From: Spiroplasma endosymbiont of Cantharis nigra
Lineage (GTDB): Bacteria; Bacillota_I; Bacilli_A; Mycoplasmatales; Mycoplasmataceae
Assembly (NCBI RefSeq): GCF_964019925.1
Contig: NZ_OZ026470.1
Span: forward strand, 868,001 to 932,000
DNA: 64,000 bases
Reading direction: 5' to 3'
Every line of letters begins with the position of its first letter. Positions within the stretch are counted from its first letter, which is position 1. The notes beneath the pieces are model-generated. The model ran no database searches and had not been told where the DNA came from. It saw only the letters and a list, made by a program, of their open reading frames with translations. A program made the position numbers and the translations under genes. Shown piece after piece: positions 1 through 11,177 of this stretch.

Positions 1-688
1 CCATGATAATTGATTTGAAGTTAAATTTTCTAATAAAAAAAAGAAAAAATATAAAAGAATTCTTTTTACAGATGGTATGGGCTTATCTAAACCAATACCA
101 CTAGTTAAAAAAGATTATGATAATATATTTTATTCAATTACAAATATGAGTGGTTTTAAAGACCATAATGTATTAATTTTTGGTGGAGGTGACTCATCAC
201 TTGATTGAGCAAATGAACTTAGCAATAATATTGCTAAATCAGTTACTATAATTCACAGAAGAGAAGAATTTAGAGCAAAACCAGCAAGTATTGAAGAGGC
301 ACAAAAAAATAATGTTGTATTTTTAACACCATATAATTTTGTTAAAATTTTAGAGCATAATAAAGATATTGCAAAAAAAATAAAAATAAGCAATATTAAT
401 ACAAATGAGGAGTTAGATCTAGAATTTGACTCAATTATTGTTCAATTTGGACAAACAATTGAGAAGCAAAAATTTGAAAATTTAAAATTAAATATAAATA
501 ATTTAAATAGATTTGAAGTAGATTATACTATGCAAACTAATGTAGTTGGAATTTATGCAGCTGGTGATTGTTGCATTTATCCTACAAAAGTTAGAAACTT
601 AGTTTCTGGAGTTTATGAATCTATGCAAGCAGTTATACATATTGAAAAAACTCTAAAAAATAGAAAAGTTGTAAATAATGGTTGATAA
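1..688 (+). CDS. Ferredoxin/thioredoxin reductase-like flavoprotein, C-terminal part (5' end outside window)
   Basis: Frame 2 is open from the window edge to TAA at 686-688, so the N-terminal FAD-binding part is missing. The visible part has the NADP-binding motif GGGDSSLDWA, then a basic HRREEFRA stretch typical of NADPH-binding reductases, and the FAD-contact motif GIYAAGDCC near the end. In thioredoxin reductases a CxxC redox pair lies just before GGGDSA; here the preceding segment (YSITNMSGFKDHNVLI) has no cysteine. That, and the DWA after the GGGDS motif, match the YumC-type ferredoxin-NADP reductase (FNR2) branch rather than TrxB. The likely role is electron transfer from NADPH to a small redox protein in the cytoplasm. 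The next gene starts 51 bases later on the same strand. The family call is firm; the substrate is inferred. Confidence 0.8.
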
Positions 689-739
689 AAAATAAAAATT
701 TAATGTTCAATAAAAATTTAATTAGAGGTAGAGAATAAA

Positions 740-1918
740 ATGAAAAACAGAATGAAAATAATAGCATGATATATCTTTTTTATTTATTTTTTTGCTTTTT
801 TAATGCTCTCTGCAACTATGGCTCAGATTGATCCTGCACCTAGATATCATATTTTTGCATGATGAAATAAGATTTTTGCAGATATGGCTTTTTGAACTAC
901 GCAAACAAACTGAATGTTTTTTATATTCTTTTTATTTGTTGCTTTAAATGGAAAATGGGGTTTATGAAAACCAGGAAAAGTTGCCTGAATTAATTTTTTA
1001 AGTTATTTTACTTTAACAATGGTGCTCTTTTGGTCTGCTTTATCAGGTTCAAAAGAATATCCATTAGTATTATGATCTAATCAATATAATACTTTTATTA
1101 AGTGATTTATTACAGTTACTACACATCTTGTAACATATTTAATTGCTATGGGTTACTATTTTTTTATAGTAAAAAAAGAACAAATTGATATAAAAAGTTG
1201 ATATAAAAAAAATTTATTAATAGGTTGAATATATCCAATGTTTTATTTATTTTTTGTTTTAATTAGAATGCTGATAATGAATAATTTAGGTACTGAGCAT
1301 TTTATTATGCAAACTCCAAATAATGAAATTATTTGGATTCAGGAAAACCATGAATGAGTTTTAGATTTATCTGTTAGTGTTCTGTCAACCCCCTATTTTT
1401 TCTTTAACCCATTTGTTCTTAATGGATTAGAACTTATTGTAATTGGTTCTATAGGTTGTTTACTTTTAATTACTTTGTGTCAATATTTATTAATATGAAT
1501 TAATAATACTTTTTTAAAAGAAAAAAAAGTAACTAAAAATAAAGAGATAATTGTTTTATCTCAACAAGAAAAAATAATTGCTTATTCAAAAATTTTTCTG
1601 GGTTTAATTTTTATCTCAACTTCAATTTATAAGTTAACAATATTTTCAAATTATAACTTCAGTGAAAAAGACAATCAATTATATTATATAGCATATATTC
1701 TCTTATACTTATTCTCATTGGGAACTAATCTCATAATGACAATAGTTACAATATTAAAATTACTTAAAATATATGAAAATAAAAATATTGAATTCGTCTC
1801 ATCAGCTTTTTCTGGTTTCTTTTTAATACATATTTATTTTTTATCTTTAATAATTTTTATTCCTATTATCTTTGACAGAGTTACAGAAAATAAAAAAAGT
1901 TTGTTACTCAATAAATAA
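740..1918 (+). CDS. Multi-pass membrane protein of unknown function (392 aa)
   Basis: The ATG at 740 follows a GAGGTAGAG ribosome binding site; the stop is TAA at 1916-1918. The frame needs many TGA-Trp codons and the protein is rich in tryptophan. It has about eight hydrophobic segments separated by short loops, with a long acidic/polar loop around the middle (residues roughly 185-215) and a lysine-rich loop near residue 260. There is no signal peptidase site, so it should be a polytopic protein of the cell membrane. The motif WTTQTNWMFF in the second hydrophobic segment recalls the T-x-Q-[ST]-N motif of Pr6Pr/DUF1600-like mollicute membrane proteins, but this is from memory and unverified. 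It probably shares a transcript with the flavoprotein upstream. No function can be given. Confidence 0.75.
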
Positions 1919-1949
1919 CAAATTTTTTAAATAAAACTTTAAAATTAAT

Positions 1950-2650
1950 TTAAAACTCGCCTTTTAGTATCATTTTAAGTAAAATTTTATCAATAGCTGA
2001 GTTAATATCATTGTTATAAAAAATTACACTAATTTCTTTTCCAGCTAAAGAATCATTATAAGTATACATATATTTATCAATTGATGTTTTATTTACATCA
2101 CCATTGACTCTAGCATTTGAAAGAGCTGATTTTAAAGCCATTTCCTGAGAAGCATAATAAATGTAGCTATTAGTTTTTATATCTTTTAATTTATAAACTA
2201 AATACATTCAATCAGAAATAACTGAATCATAAGACTTTTTAACATTACTGTATGAATTTATTTCTTTTTTATACGTTATTTTTGATTGTAATGAAATAGT
2301 AATTTTTAATATTCTAATTGTTTTTTCTTCTGAATTTCCTCTTTCTATTGATTGACAAAAAATTATAAGCAATATATCTTTTTTAAGACTCAGGTTACTT
2401 TTTTCTTTAGTTTATTCATAAATATTTGTAAGTAATTTACCATTGTGGCAAAATAATTCTGGTCTTGAACTCTATGATATTTTAAAACATCCTTAAATTA
2501 TCCTTATGCTTGTAGAAAATTATTAAATTGTTCACTTATTGCATAGAAATTAGGTTTTAATTGATATTGATTTTCTTCACCCACTATTGCTTCATTTTTT
2601 AATAAATCATAATAATATTTAAAAAATAAGTTTTTATTATAAAAATTTTT
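1950..2650 (-). pseudogene. Decayed gene, unknown product
   Basis: Reading leftward, a frame from about 2411 to TAA at 1950 encodes a helical, charged stretch (for example QEMALKSALSNARVNGD, and KEISVIFYNNDINSAIDKIL near the end). It has no convincing start. Upstream, between about 2650 and 2412, the same strand encodes fragments such as NQYQLKPNFYAISEQFNNFL and FATMVNYLQIFMNKLKKK, interrupted by stops (TAA at 2412-2414) and frame changes. The pieces look like one secreted or lipoprotein-type gene that has been broken. It lies opposite the lipoprotein remnant that follows. Family not recognised. Confidence 0.45.
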
Positions 2651-2663
2651 TAAGAGGTGAATT

Positions 2664-3209
2664 TTGAAAAACTTATTATAAACATTATCTTCTATATCAT
2701 TAGCAGTTATGCCCAGTTTAAATATTATTAGTTGTGAAAGTGCAATTGAGGATGAAGGCTACTTTATAACAACTGATTAACCAAAAAATATTGAAGAAAT
2801 TGAAAAGTCTTTCATATTAACTGTAGAAAAATCTGATAATTTCAAAAATAGAGTGCATGAAGATTGAAAGAAATATATTTTAGGAATTGATTATGCAAAT
2901 ATCACAGATAAAGAACAGGAAAATGAATGAATTAAATATAATTATAACTCAGAATATTCGCAGAAAGATGATATATATGTTTTGACAGACAGTATATGAA
3001 TATAAAATATATCAATTTAATGAAAATTATGAAAAAGAACTAGAGAATAAAAATGGAAAAAAATTAAATTTAAAGCATTAAATAAAGAAATGTTGAAAAA
3101 GTTTAGGTTAGGCTCTTGAAAGTGTATGAATTAATCATAAAACAAAAGACCATCTAAATAAAATGTATGATTGAGCAATCCAAGATAACCCAAATGTAAG
3201 TGAATAATA
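2664..3209 (+). pseudogene. Decayed Spiroplasma-type lipoprotein gene
   Basis: A GAGGTGA ribosome binding site precedes TTG at 2664. The translation gives a textbook mollicute lipoprotein signal peptide, LAVMPSLNIISC, with a lipobox cysteine, but TAA interrupts it at codon 6 (2679-2681) and again after ITTD (2778-2780). Further pieces continue in the same or shifted frames: VEKSDNFKNRVHEDWKKYIL, ITDKEQENEWIKYNYN and, in another frame, INHKTKDHLNKMYDWAIQDN, ending with TAA near 3209. At least two nonsense codons and one frameshift show that the gene is dead. The predicted ancestor was a surface lipoprotein of about 180 residues with no recognisable domain. Confidence 0.65.
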
Positions 3210-3255
3210 GATTATAATACAACCATTGATTTAGTATATAGTCTTTTAAAAAGAA

Positions 3256-3296
3256 AAATAGAAAACCTTATGCGATTTGTATCAGGTTTTCTATTT
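3256..3296. terminator. Bidirectional terminator between the dead lipoprotein gene and gpmI
   Basis: A 13-bp inverted repeat (AAATAGAAAACCT at 3256-3268 with AGGTTTTCTATTT at 3284-3296) is followed by T on the plus strand and preceded by A (T on the minus strand). It lies just past the gpmI stop codon. Confidence 0.85.
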
Positions 3297-3298
3297 TT

Positions 3299-4885
3299 TT
3301 ATTTTTCAATTAATGATGGTTGTGTCATTTCTTTTGGAGTTTCTACTCCAAGAATTTCACATATTGTTGTTGCTACATCAGCAATTGCAGCATCATTTTT
3401 TCTAATTTTAATTGACTTGTCTGTTATTATAATTGGTACTGGCTGGCTTGTATGTTTTTTGTTAGGTCCACCTTCTTTATCAATCATAATTTCAGCATTA
3501 CCATGATCAGCTGTAATAATCATTGTTGAGCCATTTTTTTCACATGCTTGATAAACTCTTTCTAATTGTTTATCTAAAGTTTTTACACCTTTAATTGCTG
3601 CTTGTAAATCACCTGTGTGTCCAACCATATCACAATTAGCATAGTTTAAAACAATTAAGTCAAACTCTTGTGACTCTATTCTTTCAACTAATTTATCAGT
3701 AATTTCAACTGCAGACATTTCTGGTTTTAAATCATAAGTTGCGACTTTAGGTGAAGCAATTAAATCAATTGAAGCACCTTTAAGTTTTATTTCTTCTTGT
3801 GTTGCTAAACCATTTTTAAAATAATCTTTTCCTCCATCAAAAAAGAAAGTAACATGAGCTATCTTTTCAGTTTCAGCAATTCTTAATTGTTTATAACCCT
3901 TTTTACTTAATCATTCACCTAAACCATTGATTACCTCAATTGATTTAAAAGCAATATGATTTGATTTAACTGAATCTGAATATTCCATCATACATAAGAA
4001 ATATATTTGATCACCTAAGAAAGTTAAATTTTTAAAGTCTGGATCACTTCACGCTTCATAATTTTTATTTGTAAATGTACTTGCCATTTGAATTGCTCTA
4101 TCTGGTCTAAAGTTTATAAAAACCAGTGTATCACTTTTTTTTACAAAACCATTTTCACAAGTTTTATTATAAGCTGGCAAGATACCTTCATCATCTTTTC
4201 CTAAATCATATTGAGACTGAATATATTTTGCAGGATCTGTAAATGAATTTTCACAATTTCTATCTACTAATGATTTGTAACCCTCTGCAACTCTTTCCAT
4301 TCTTTTATCTCTATCCATTGAAAAGAATCTTCCTGAAATTGAACCTACTTGTCCAACTTTATATTCTTTAAATAAAGCATTTAATTGTTCTAAGTAATTT
4401 AAAGCAACAGTTGGTTTTGTATCTCTTCCATCTGTAAATAAATGAATATAAATTTCTTTAACTCCTGCCTTTGCAGCAGCTTTAAAAGTTGCAAACATAT
4501 GATTCATATGTGAATGAACTCCACCATCAGAAAATAACCCCATTATATGAAAAGCACTATTTTTATCTAATGAGTTTTTAATTGCCTTTTGAATTTCATC
4601 ATTTGACTCAAATTTATTATCACTAATTGCTTTATTAATTAGTGTTAATGATTCATACTTAATTCTTCCCGCTCCTAAGTGAATATGACCTACTTCAGAA
4701 TTCCCCATTTGTCCTTCTGGAAGTCCAACTCATTCACCACTTGCATGAGAACTTGCTCACGGATATTGCTTTTTAAGACTTTCTACAAACTCCATGTTTG
4801 CTTGAAAAACAGCATTACCTTCTTGTTGTTCTGCAATTCCTCATCCATCTAATATTGCCAATACTACTGGTTTTTTTGTTTTCAT
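3299..4885 (-). CDS. gpmI: 2,3-bisphosphoglycerate-independent phosphoglycerate mutase
   Basis: This enzyme interconverts 3- and 2-phosphoglycerate in glycolysis, in the cytoplasm, using two metal ions and a phosphoserine intermediate. The 528-residue protein has the usual family length. It begins VVLAILDGWG (metal ligand Asp), carries the catalytic serine in QMGNSEVGH (Ser63), has HLFTDGRDT, and the C-terminal metal-binding motifs NYANCDMVGHTGD and ITADHGNAE. The start ATG at 4885 follows AGGAGAG; the upstream phosphatase gene stops inside that ribosome binding site (TAA at 4888-4890), so the two are translationally close. tpiA lies upstream in the same direction, making tpiA, phosphatase and gpmI one glycolytic operon that ends at the terminator at 3256-3296. 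Confidence 0.97.
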
Positions 4886-4887
4886 TT

Positions 4888-5706
4888 TTACTCTCCTAGT
4901 ATATATTTTTTTATTGCTTTGGCCACAGCACCTTCTAAATTTGTATATTGAGATACTTCAGTTGCCTTTGCCTTAATTTCATCATGTGCATTTGCAGGAG
5001 CTATTGATAATCCTGCAAATTCAAACATTGGAACATCATTTGCACCATCACCCATTGCCAAGATTTCTTCTTTTTTAATAGAAAACTTTTTAGATAAAAA
5101 TTCTAATGCATATTTTTTATTAATACCTTTTTTAGTAACTTCTCCTGCTAATGAACCTTCTGTTCAAGAAACCTCTAAACCAATTTCTCTTAATTTTTCT
5201 ACATATTTTTTATTAGTATTCATTGTCAAGATTTTATGACAATCTAACATTTCCATCCTTGAATTATAAACTACAGGTTCATAGTCAAAAAAATGAGTTT
5301 CATGTTTTAAAACTTTTCCTTTTTCAATTGGCATATTAATATAACTCAATTTATCATTTACAGTATATGCTCAAAGTTCTATTTCGCTAAAGTCTTTATC
5401 AGTTTTTAAAATTTCAAAAGCTTTAAGAGCTATCTTTTTATCAATTGGATTTGCATCGATTACTTTATTCTCTTTTAAATCATAAATTAATGCTCCATTA
5501 AAGGCAGCAAAAATAGCTCCATCATTTTTAAAATTAAATAACTCTAACCTATTTAATTTTGTGTGAATTGGTCTTCCAGTTACAAAAACCACTTTTATAT
5601 TTTTTTCAATGGCTTGATTGATTGGTTCAACATTTTCCATTACAATATCATCTAAAGATTTAAAAGTCGTACCATCCATATCTAAAGCTAAAATTTTATA
5701 ATTCAT
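4888..5706 (-). CDS. Cof-type HAD-superfamily phosphatase
   Basis: A 272-residue haloacid-dehalogenase hydrolase. Motif I is LDMDGTTF near residue 9 (nucleophile and general-acid aspartates), motif II is VFVTGRP, and motif IV is MGDGANDVPMFEFAG near residue 220, followed by the AxxxEIKAKA tail of the Cof/YidA group. A C2-type cap domain lies between motifs II and IV. Such proteins dephosphorylate sugar phosphates, flavin mononucleotide or similar metabolites; the substrate cannot be read from sequence. It starts only 9 bases from the tpiA stop and its stop lies in the gpmI ribosome binding site, so it belongs to the tpiA-gpmI transcript. Two other HAD genes occur in the window (45.3 and 46.5 kb). 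Confidence 0.9.
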
Positions 5707-5715
5707 ATTTATAAA

Positions 5716-6465
5716 TTAACCTTTGTAATTTACTAATCCAAGATAAGAATCTTCAATTAATGATGCACCACCAACTAGTGCTCCATCTATATCTGCTTGC
5801 TCTAAAATTTCTTTAATATTTTCTGGTTTAACACTTCCACCATATTGAATTAAAATTTCATCTGCAACTTCTGGATTATAAAGTCCCTTTATAATATCTC
5901 TTATTTCTTTACAAACATTTTGAGCTATTTGTGGAGTTGCAACTTTTCCAGTTCCAATTGCTCAAATTGGTTCATAAGCAATAACTACTTTTTTAGCATC
6001 TTGAGCTGATATTCCTGCAAATCCATTAGTAATTTGATTTTTAACTCATTCAATTGTTTTACCACTTTCATAAGTTTTCAAACTTTCTCCGCAACATAAA
6101 ATTGCAGTTATATTTGCTGCTAATAAGCTTTTTGCTTTATTGTTTATCATCTCATCAGTTTCACCAAAAAGATCTCTTCTTTCTGAGTGACCAATAACTG
6201 CATATTTAATACCTAAATCTTGCAACATTGGAACTGATATTTCACCAGTAAATGCTCCTTCTTTTTCAAAGTAACAATTTTGTGCTGCAATTGCTATATT
6301 CTTAGCAACTTTTTGTACATCGCTTAGCATAATTGAAGGCACAGCGATACCTGCAATAATATTTTTATCTACTTTAACTTTTGAATCCACAGCTTTAATA
6401 AATTTGATTGCTTGTGAGTTTGTTTTGAACATTTTTCAGTTTCCTACAATAATTTTATTTCTCAT
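5716..6465 (-). CDS. tpiA: Triosephosphate isomerase
   Basis: Interconverts dihydroxyacetone phosphate and glyceraldehyde 3-phosphate. The 249-residue protein shows all active-site segments of this TIM barrel: GNWKMFKTN (catalytic lysine near residue 12), AVIGHSERR (electrophilic histidine), the AYEPIWAIGTGK segment with the catalytic glutamate, and the phosphate-binding loop GGSVKPEN near the C terminus. The start ATG at 6465 follows GAGGAGC; the Trp in GNWK is a TGA codon. It heads a leftward operon with the Cof-type phosphatase and gpmI, which links two steps of lower glycolysis. Confidence 0.97.
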
Positions 6466-6488
6466 TTTTATATGCTCCTCTAATGATT

Positions 6489-6526
6489 ACACTATAATTT
6501 TACACCATATTATAATGTTGCAAATT
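6489..6526 (-). promoter_or_regulatory. Likely promoter of the tpiA operon
   Basis: On the minus strand the gap before tpiA contains TTGCAA and, further on, TATAAT-like and TAAAAT-like hexamers within about 40 bases of the start. Which -10 is used is unclear because the best TATAAT lies too close to TTGCAA. Confidence 0.4.
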
Positions 6527-6536
6527 AATTAAAATA

Positions 6537-6556
6537 AAAACCCCTTAAGAGTTAAC
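6537..6556 (-). terminator. Weak terminator after nagB
   Basis: On the minus strand AACTC-TTAAG-GGGTT forms a short stem with one G-T pair, directly followed by TTTATTTT. It is the only candidate stop between nagB and tpiA. Confidence 0.45.
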
Positions 6557-7282
6557 TTATTTTAATAACCTAGCAGCTTCATTGTCAATTACTACTGTTA
6601 CATCTTTGTGATTTAACAAAATTGAACAAGGTCAATTTTTTGATATTGGCCCTTCTACTAAGTTTTTAACAGCTTCTGCCTTTGCTGAACCCGTTGCAAT
6701 TAAAATGATTTTTTTTGCATTCATGATTGATTTCAAACCCATTGATATAGCTTGAGTTGGTACTTCATTTTCATTTTCAAAAAATCTTGAATTTGCTTCA
6801 ATAGTAGATTTTGTTAATTTAACTATTGAAGTTAGTCCCTCAAAATCACTTCCAGGTTCATTAAAACCAACATGACCATTAATTCCTAAACCTAAAAGTT
6901 GTAAATCAATTCCACCCTTTTGTGAAATTAATTCGTCATATTTTTGTGCTTCATTATTAGTTTCAATCATTCCACTTGGTACAAAAGTATTTTTTTGATC
7001 AATATTAATATGATCAAAAAGTTTATTGTTCATAAAGTATCTATAAGATTGACTATGTTCTGAACTTAATTCTTTATATTCATCCAAATTAAAAGTTGTA
7101 ACTTTACTTCAATCAATATTTAGTTCTTTTGATTTAACAATAATATTTTCATAGGTTGTAATAGGTGAGCTTCCTGTTGCTAAACCTAGAACAATATTAG
7201 AATTAGACTTAACTTCATTTAATATTAAATCACTTACAATTATACCTGCTTCATTGTTATCACTAATTTTTATAATTTTCAT
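6557..7282 (-). CDS. nagB: Glucosamine-6-phosphate deaminase
   Basis: Converts glucosamine 6-phosphate to fructose 6-phosphate and ammonia, feeding amino sugars into glycolysis. The 241-residue protein has the phosphate-binding LGLATGSSP loop near residue 35, TTFNLDEYKEL with the ring-opening aspartate, and LGINGHVGFNEPG with the catalytic histidine. The C-terminal segment KNLVEGPISKNWPCSILLNH matches the family. The start ATG at 7282 (MKIIKISDN) lies after a GGAGAAGGA-type site. It follows an unknown gene with a gap of 29 bases and is probably co-transcribed with it. Together with the predicted surface glycosidases elsewhere in the window it fits a cell that uses N-acetylglucosamine or its derivatives, though this link is only inference. 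Confidence 0.95.
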
Positions 7283-7311
7283 AAGTATCCTTCTCCTCTT
7301 ATATTCATATA

Positions 7312-8037
7312 TTAACTAATTTTTGAAATTAATTTATTTCAAAAATCAAAATAATTATATAACCCTTCTGTGGCTTCTAATTTAAGACCTAATCTTGGAA
7401 TCATTCTTTGTAATAATACATAGGTAAGCAATCTATTTTTTCCTCTAAATAAGTATTTTTTATTTTTAATAGAGATGACCACTCCAAATGTTTCAATGGA
7501 TACATCTAAAATTGAAGAAAATTCAATTGTTTTAAGAACATTTTGATTACTATCAGTTAAAAAAATATTTTGATTTGAAAAATAACAATCATAAGTTCCC
7601 ATTAATTGAATCTTTTTTTCAGCAACTTCTGGATTATAGTTGTGGATATTTACACTAGTTTGAATTAAATTTATTCTTTCTTTCTTTTCTAGTTGAAATC
7701 TAACTGGAAATTGTTTTAGGGGCCTTCAAGAGTTAAAAACCAATTCTTCCATATCTCTAATAAATCTTTCTTCTTTAGAATTTAAAGTTAATTCTAATTT
7801 TTTTAAATTTCTTTTTAGTTTACCAATAAAACCTTCTGAAAGTTTAAAGTTGGCATTTATTCATCTTCAAAGAATTCAATGTTTAAAATAAGTAAATGTA
7901 TTTTTATCATTTATTTTCTTTTCAACTCTTTTAATATATCACTTTGATTTTCTAGAAAGATTATTTTCATCAAAATACTTAATAAAACTTGATCTTTTTA
8001 GATAATAGCTTATATCTCCATTTACTCTTAAAAACAT
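7312..8037 (-). CDS. Hypothetical cytoplasmic protein (241 aa)
   Basis: The start ATG at 8037 follows a strong AAGGTGG ribosome binding site; the stop is TAA at 7312. The protein is basic and mostly polar, with no signal peptide or membrane segment. The N-terminal two thirds are alpha-helical and rich in Lys/Arg (SRKSKWYIKRVEKKI, KLKRNLKKLELTLNSKEERF); the C-terminal third looks like a small beta domain (YDCYFSNQNIFLTD, IETFGVVISIKNKKYLFRG). I do not recognise a family. It lies 29 bases upstream of nagB on the same strand, and back to back with nox. The good ribosome binding site, full-length frame and codon use say that it is a real gene. Confidence 0.8.
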
Positions 8038-8112
8038 TTTTTACCACCTTTTATTTAAAAAATTATTTACATTCATTTTTATTTTAAAGAAATTCTTCCA
8101 ATTCTTTTAAAA

Positions 8113-8141
8113 TTGCTACATTATTCATATATTATTATAAT
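8113..8141 (+). promoter_or_regulatory. Promoter of nox
   Basis: A -35 TTGCTA (8113-8118) and a perfect -10 TATAAT (8136-8141) are separated by exactly 17 bases. The nox ribosome binding site AAGGAG follows 12 bases later, giving a short 5' leader. Confidence 0.9.
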
Positions 8142-8166
8142 GTAAAAAGATTAAGGAGCAAAACAA

Positions 8167-9525
8167 ATGAAAACTATAGTAATTGGAACTAATCATGCTG
8201 GAACAACAGCAGTTAGAACTTTAAGAAGATTAGATAAAAACATGGAAATTACAACTTATGATCAAAATGATAACATATCATTTCTAGGTTGTGGAATCGC
8301 TTTATGAGTTAGAGGAGAAGTAAAAGACCCAAATGGTTTATTTTATGCTTCACCTGAAATTCTAGAAAGTGAAAATATTAATGTTAAAATGCAACACCAA
8401 TGAATTGGTATGGATGCAAAGAAAAAAACAATTAGAGTAAAAAATTTAAAAACAGGAGAAGAATTTGATGATAATTACGACAAATTAGTAATAGCATCAG
8501 GTACATGACCAATATTCCCTCCAATTGAAGGAATTGATTTAGAAGGTGTTCAAATTTGTAAGAATTTCCACCATGCAAAAGTTATTAAGGCTGCTAATGA
8601 TAATCCTGCAATTAAAAAAGTTGCTGTTGTTGGAGCTGGATACATCGGAGTTGAATTAGTGGATGCTTTTGTTGAAAACAAGAAAAAAGTATCATTAATC
8701 GATATTGCAGATAGAATTATGCCAGTTTATTATGATAGTGAATTTACTGGATTAGTAGAAGAAACAATGAAGGAAAAAGGAGTTAACTTAGCTCTTGGAC
8801 AAAAAGTTGTTAAATTTGAAGGAAAAAACGGAAAAGTAACTAAAGTTATTACAGACAAAGGTGAAATTGCAGTTGATTACGTAGTATTCTCTGTTGGAGT
8901 TATTCCTCAAACACAATTATTAAAAGGTGTAATTGATCTTGATGAAAGAGGAGCAATTAAAACAAACGAATTTATGCAATCTTCTAACAAAGATATCTAT
9001 GCAGTTGGTGACTGTGCTCAAGTTTACAACTGTTCAATGAAAAAAGATACTCAAATCGCATTAGCAACTACTGCTGTAAGAACTGGTATCCTAGCAGCAG
9101 CTAACATTACTCAAGGAAATAAATTAAAAAGCCCAGGATTCACTGGAGCAAATGGAATTGAAGTATTTGGATGAAAAATGGCTTCAGTTGGTATTTCTAT
9201 GGAAGCATGTAAACGCTTTGGACTTGATGTAGAAGAAGTTATGTTTAAAGATTCTGATAGACCTGAATTTATGTCAACTTATAAAGACGTATGAATTAAA
9301 ATTATTTGAGAGAAAAAATCAAGAAGAATTATTGGGGCACAAGTTGCTTCTGTAAATAACCATACAGAAGTTATGTATATGTTTGCTTTAGGAATTCAAA
9401 AAGGACTTACAATTGATGAATTGCCATTAGTTGATATCTTCTTCTTGCCTCACTTTAATAAACCATATAATTTTATTACATTAGCTAGTTTAGAAGTTTT
9501 AGGATTAAATTATTTTAAAAAATAA
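8167..9525 (+). CDS. nox: NADH oxidase (flavoprotein, CoA-disulfide-reductase family)
   Basis: Oxidises NADH with O2, most likely to water, regenerating NAD+ for glycolysis and removing oxygen in a cell without a respiratory chain. The 452-residue protein starts with the FAD-binding segment MKTIVIGTNHAGTTAV, has the single redox-active cysteine in FLGCGIALW (Cys42), the NAD-binding GxGYIGVE motif (VVGAGYIGVELVDAF near residue 160) and a second FAD contact, IYAVGDCAQV. The C-terminal dimerisation domain is complete. The start ATG at 8167 is set by AAGGAG. The codon use is the most biased in the window (many GGA, GTT and GCA codons and few rare ones), which suggests high expression. It is transcribed alone, from a strong promoter to a perfect terminator. 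Confidence 0.95.
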
Positions 9526-9537
9526 TTTATAAATAGT

Positions 9538-9569
9538 AAAAAAAATGGAATTTGAATTCCATTTTTTTT
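9538..9569. terminator. Bidirectional terminator between nox and fhs
   Basis: A perfect 15-bp inverted repeat, AAAAAAAATGGAATT (9538-9552) and AATTCCATTTTTTTT (9555-9569), serves both converging genes. Confidence 0.95.
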
Positions 9570-9573
9570 ACTT

Positions 9574-11136
9574 CTATTTTAATCCTAAAACTATACCATT
9601 TTGTAAATCAATATCTTTTGAATTTGGAGTTTTATTTAATCCAGGCATGCTCATAACATTATTGGTATAAACGAGAATAAATTTAGCTCCACTATTTACA
9701 ATTACATCCTCAACAATAATTCTATAGTTTTTTAGTTTATCATCATTTCCATCAATTGAATTTGCTGATTTAACCATACATACTGGAAGATTTTTATATA
9801 CTGTTTTATTAATAGAATTTATTTTTTCTTGAGCTTTTTTGCTAATTTCAAAATCATTCAAATAATAAAAATCATTGATTATTTTTTTTATTTTTTCTTC
9901 TATTTTTTCTTTCTCCTTAATTAAAATTTTAAAATTTTGTTTGATATCACAAATTTCAGCTACTTTTTTAGCCAAGGCTTGAGCGCCTACTGCTCCTTTA
10001 ATATAAGCTTCATTCATTTCTCATAAATAGTTATTATCATCTAATCATTTTTTCAATTGCTCCAATTGCTCTAAACTATCATTTTCAATAAAATTTATTG
10101 CAACAATTAAATTTAAATTATATTGGCTAACATGTTTTAAATGTTTTTCTAAATGATCAAAATTATTTTCAAAATCTTTGTGCAAATTTAGTGCTCTTAA
10201 AGTGACAACCATTACTGTGCAATCTGGGATTAAATCATTATCTTGATTTACTACATTGATGTATTTTTCAAATCCTAAATCACTGCCAAACCCTGATTCA
10301 ACAATGCAATAATCTGATAAATTTAATGCTAAATTTGTTGAAATAATTGAGTTTGTTCCTGTAGCAATATTTGCAAAGGGACCACAGTGAATTAAAGCCG
10401 GAGTATCATATTTTGTTAAAACTAAATTTGGTTTAATTGCATTTTTTAAAATAGCCATTAGAGATCCTGTAATTTTTAATTGCTTTAAAAATATCTCTTT
10501 CCCTTTTAAATCATAGGCAATTAGAGAATTATCTAATCTAATTCTTAAATCTTCTAAACTTTTAGATAAGCTTAAAATTGTCATCATATTACTTGCTGCA
10601 GTTATTGTAAATTGTTCTTTTCTAGAAATTTTACTACTTATTTTAATATCAACATTTCTTAGAGCTCTATCATTTAAATCCAAACATCTTTTTCATATAA
10701 CTTGATTTGGATCAATTTTAATATCACTATTTCAATAAATTTCAGAGTCTATCTGTGCTGAGATTAAATTATTTGCTGTTGTAATAGCGTGAATATCTCC
10801 AGTAAAGTGTAAGTTAATTTCATCCATTGGAATAACTTCACTTTCTCCTCCACCAGTTGCAGTTCCTTTTCTACCAAATACTGGTCCTAAACTAGGTTCT
10901 CTAAGAGCTAAAATTACATTTTTACCAATATGAGTCATTCCATCAGCTAAACCAATTGCTGTAGTTGTTTTACCTTCTCCTGCTGGAGTAGGATTTATTG
11001 AAGTCATCAATATTAACTTACCCTTTTTATTATTCATATACTTTTCATAGTTAATTTTTACAATATTTTTGCCATAAAAATCAAAATCTTTTTGATCAAT
11101 TTTTAGCTTATTTAATACTTTTAAGATTTTTTCCAT
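9574..11136 (-). CDS. fhs: Formate-tetrahydrofolate ligase
   Basis: Makes 10-formyl-tetrahydrofolate from formate, tetrahydrofolate and ATP; the product is needed for formyl-Met-tRNA and purine synthesis. The family-specific P-loop [10 protein letters not shown] lies at residues 49-58, followed by [19 protein letters not shown] and the substrate segment [15 protein letters not shown]. The C terminus ([16 protein letters not shown]) also matches. At 520 residues it is slightly shorter than the usual 550-560, mainly in the middle. I start it at ATG 11136, which has AAAGGTG at the right distance; a GTG nine bases further upstream lies inside that ribosome binding site and is less likely. It is divergent from folD with only 41 bases between the starts, so the two one-carbon genes may share control. 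Confidence 0.95.
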
Positions 11137-11177
11137 TATAATCACCTTTAGAATGTTTCTTAGAAAGGATTTAAGTC

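Noticed and set aside
3270-3506. Plus-strand ORF opposite the gpmI 3' end
   Set aside because: It is the antisense shadow of gpmI and starts within a terminator.
11137-11145. GTG start for fhs nine bases upstream of the chosen ATG
   Set aside because: The GTG forms part of the AAAGGTG ribosome binding site, which is well placed for the ATG at 11136.
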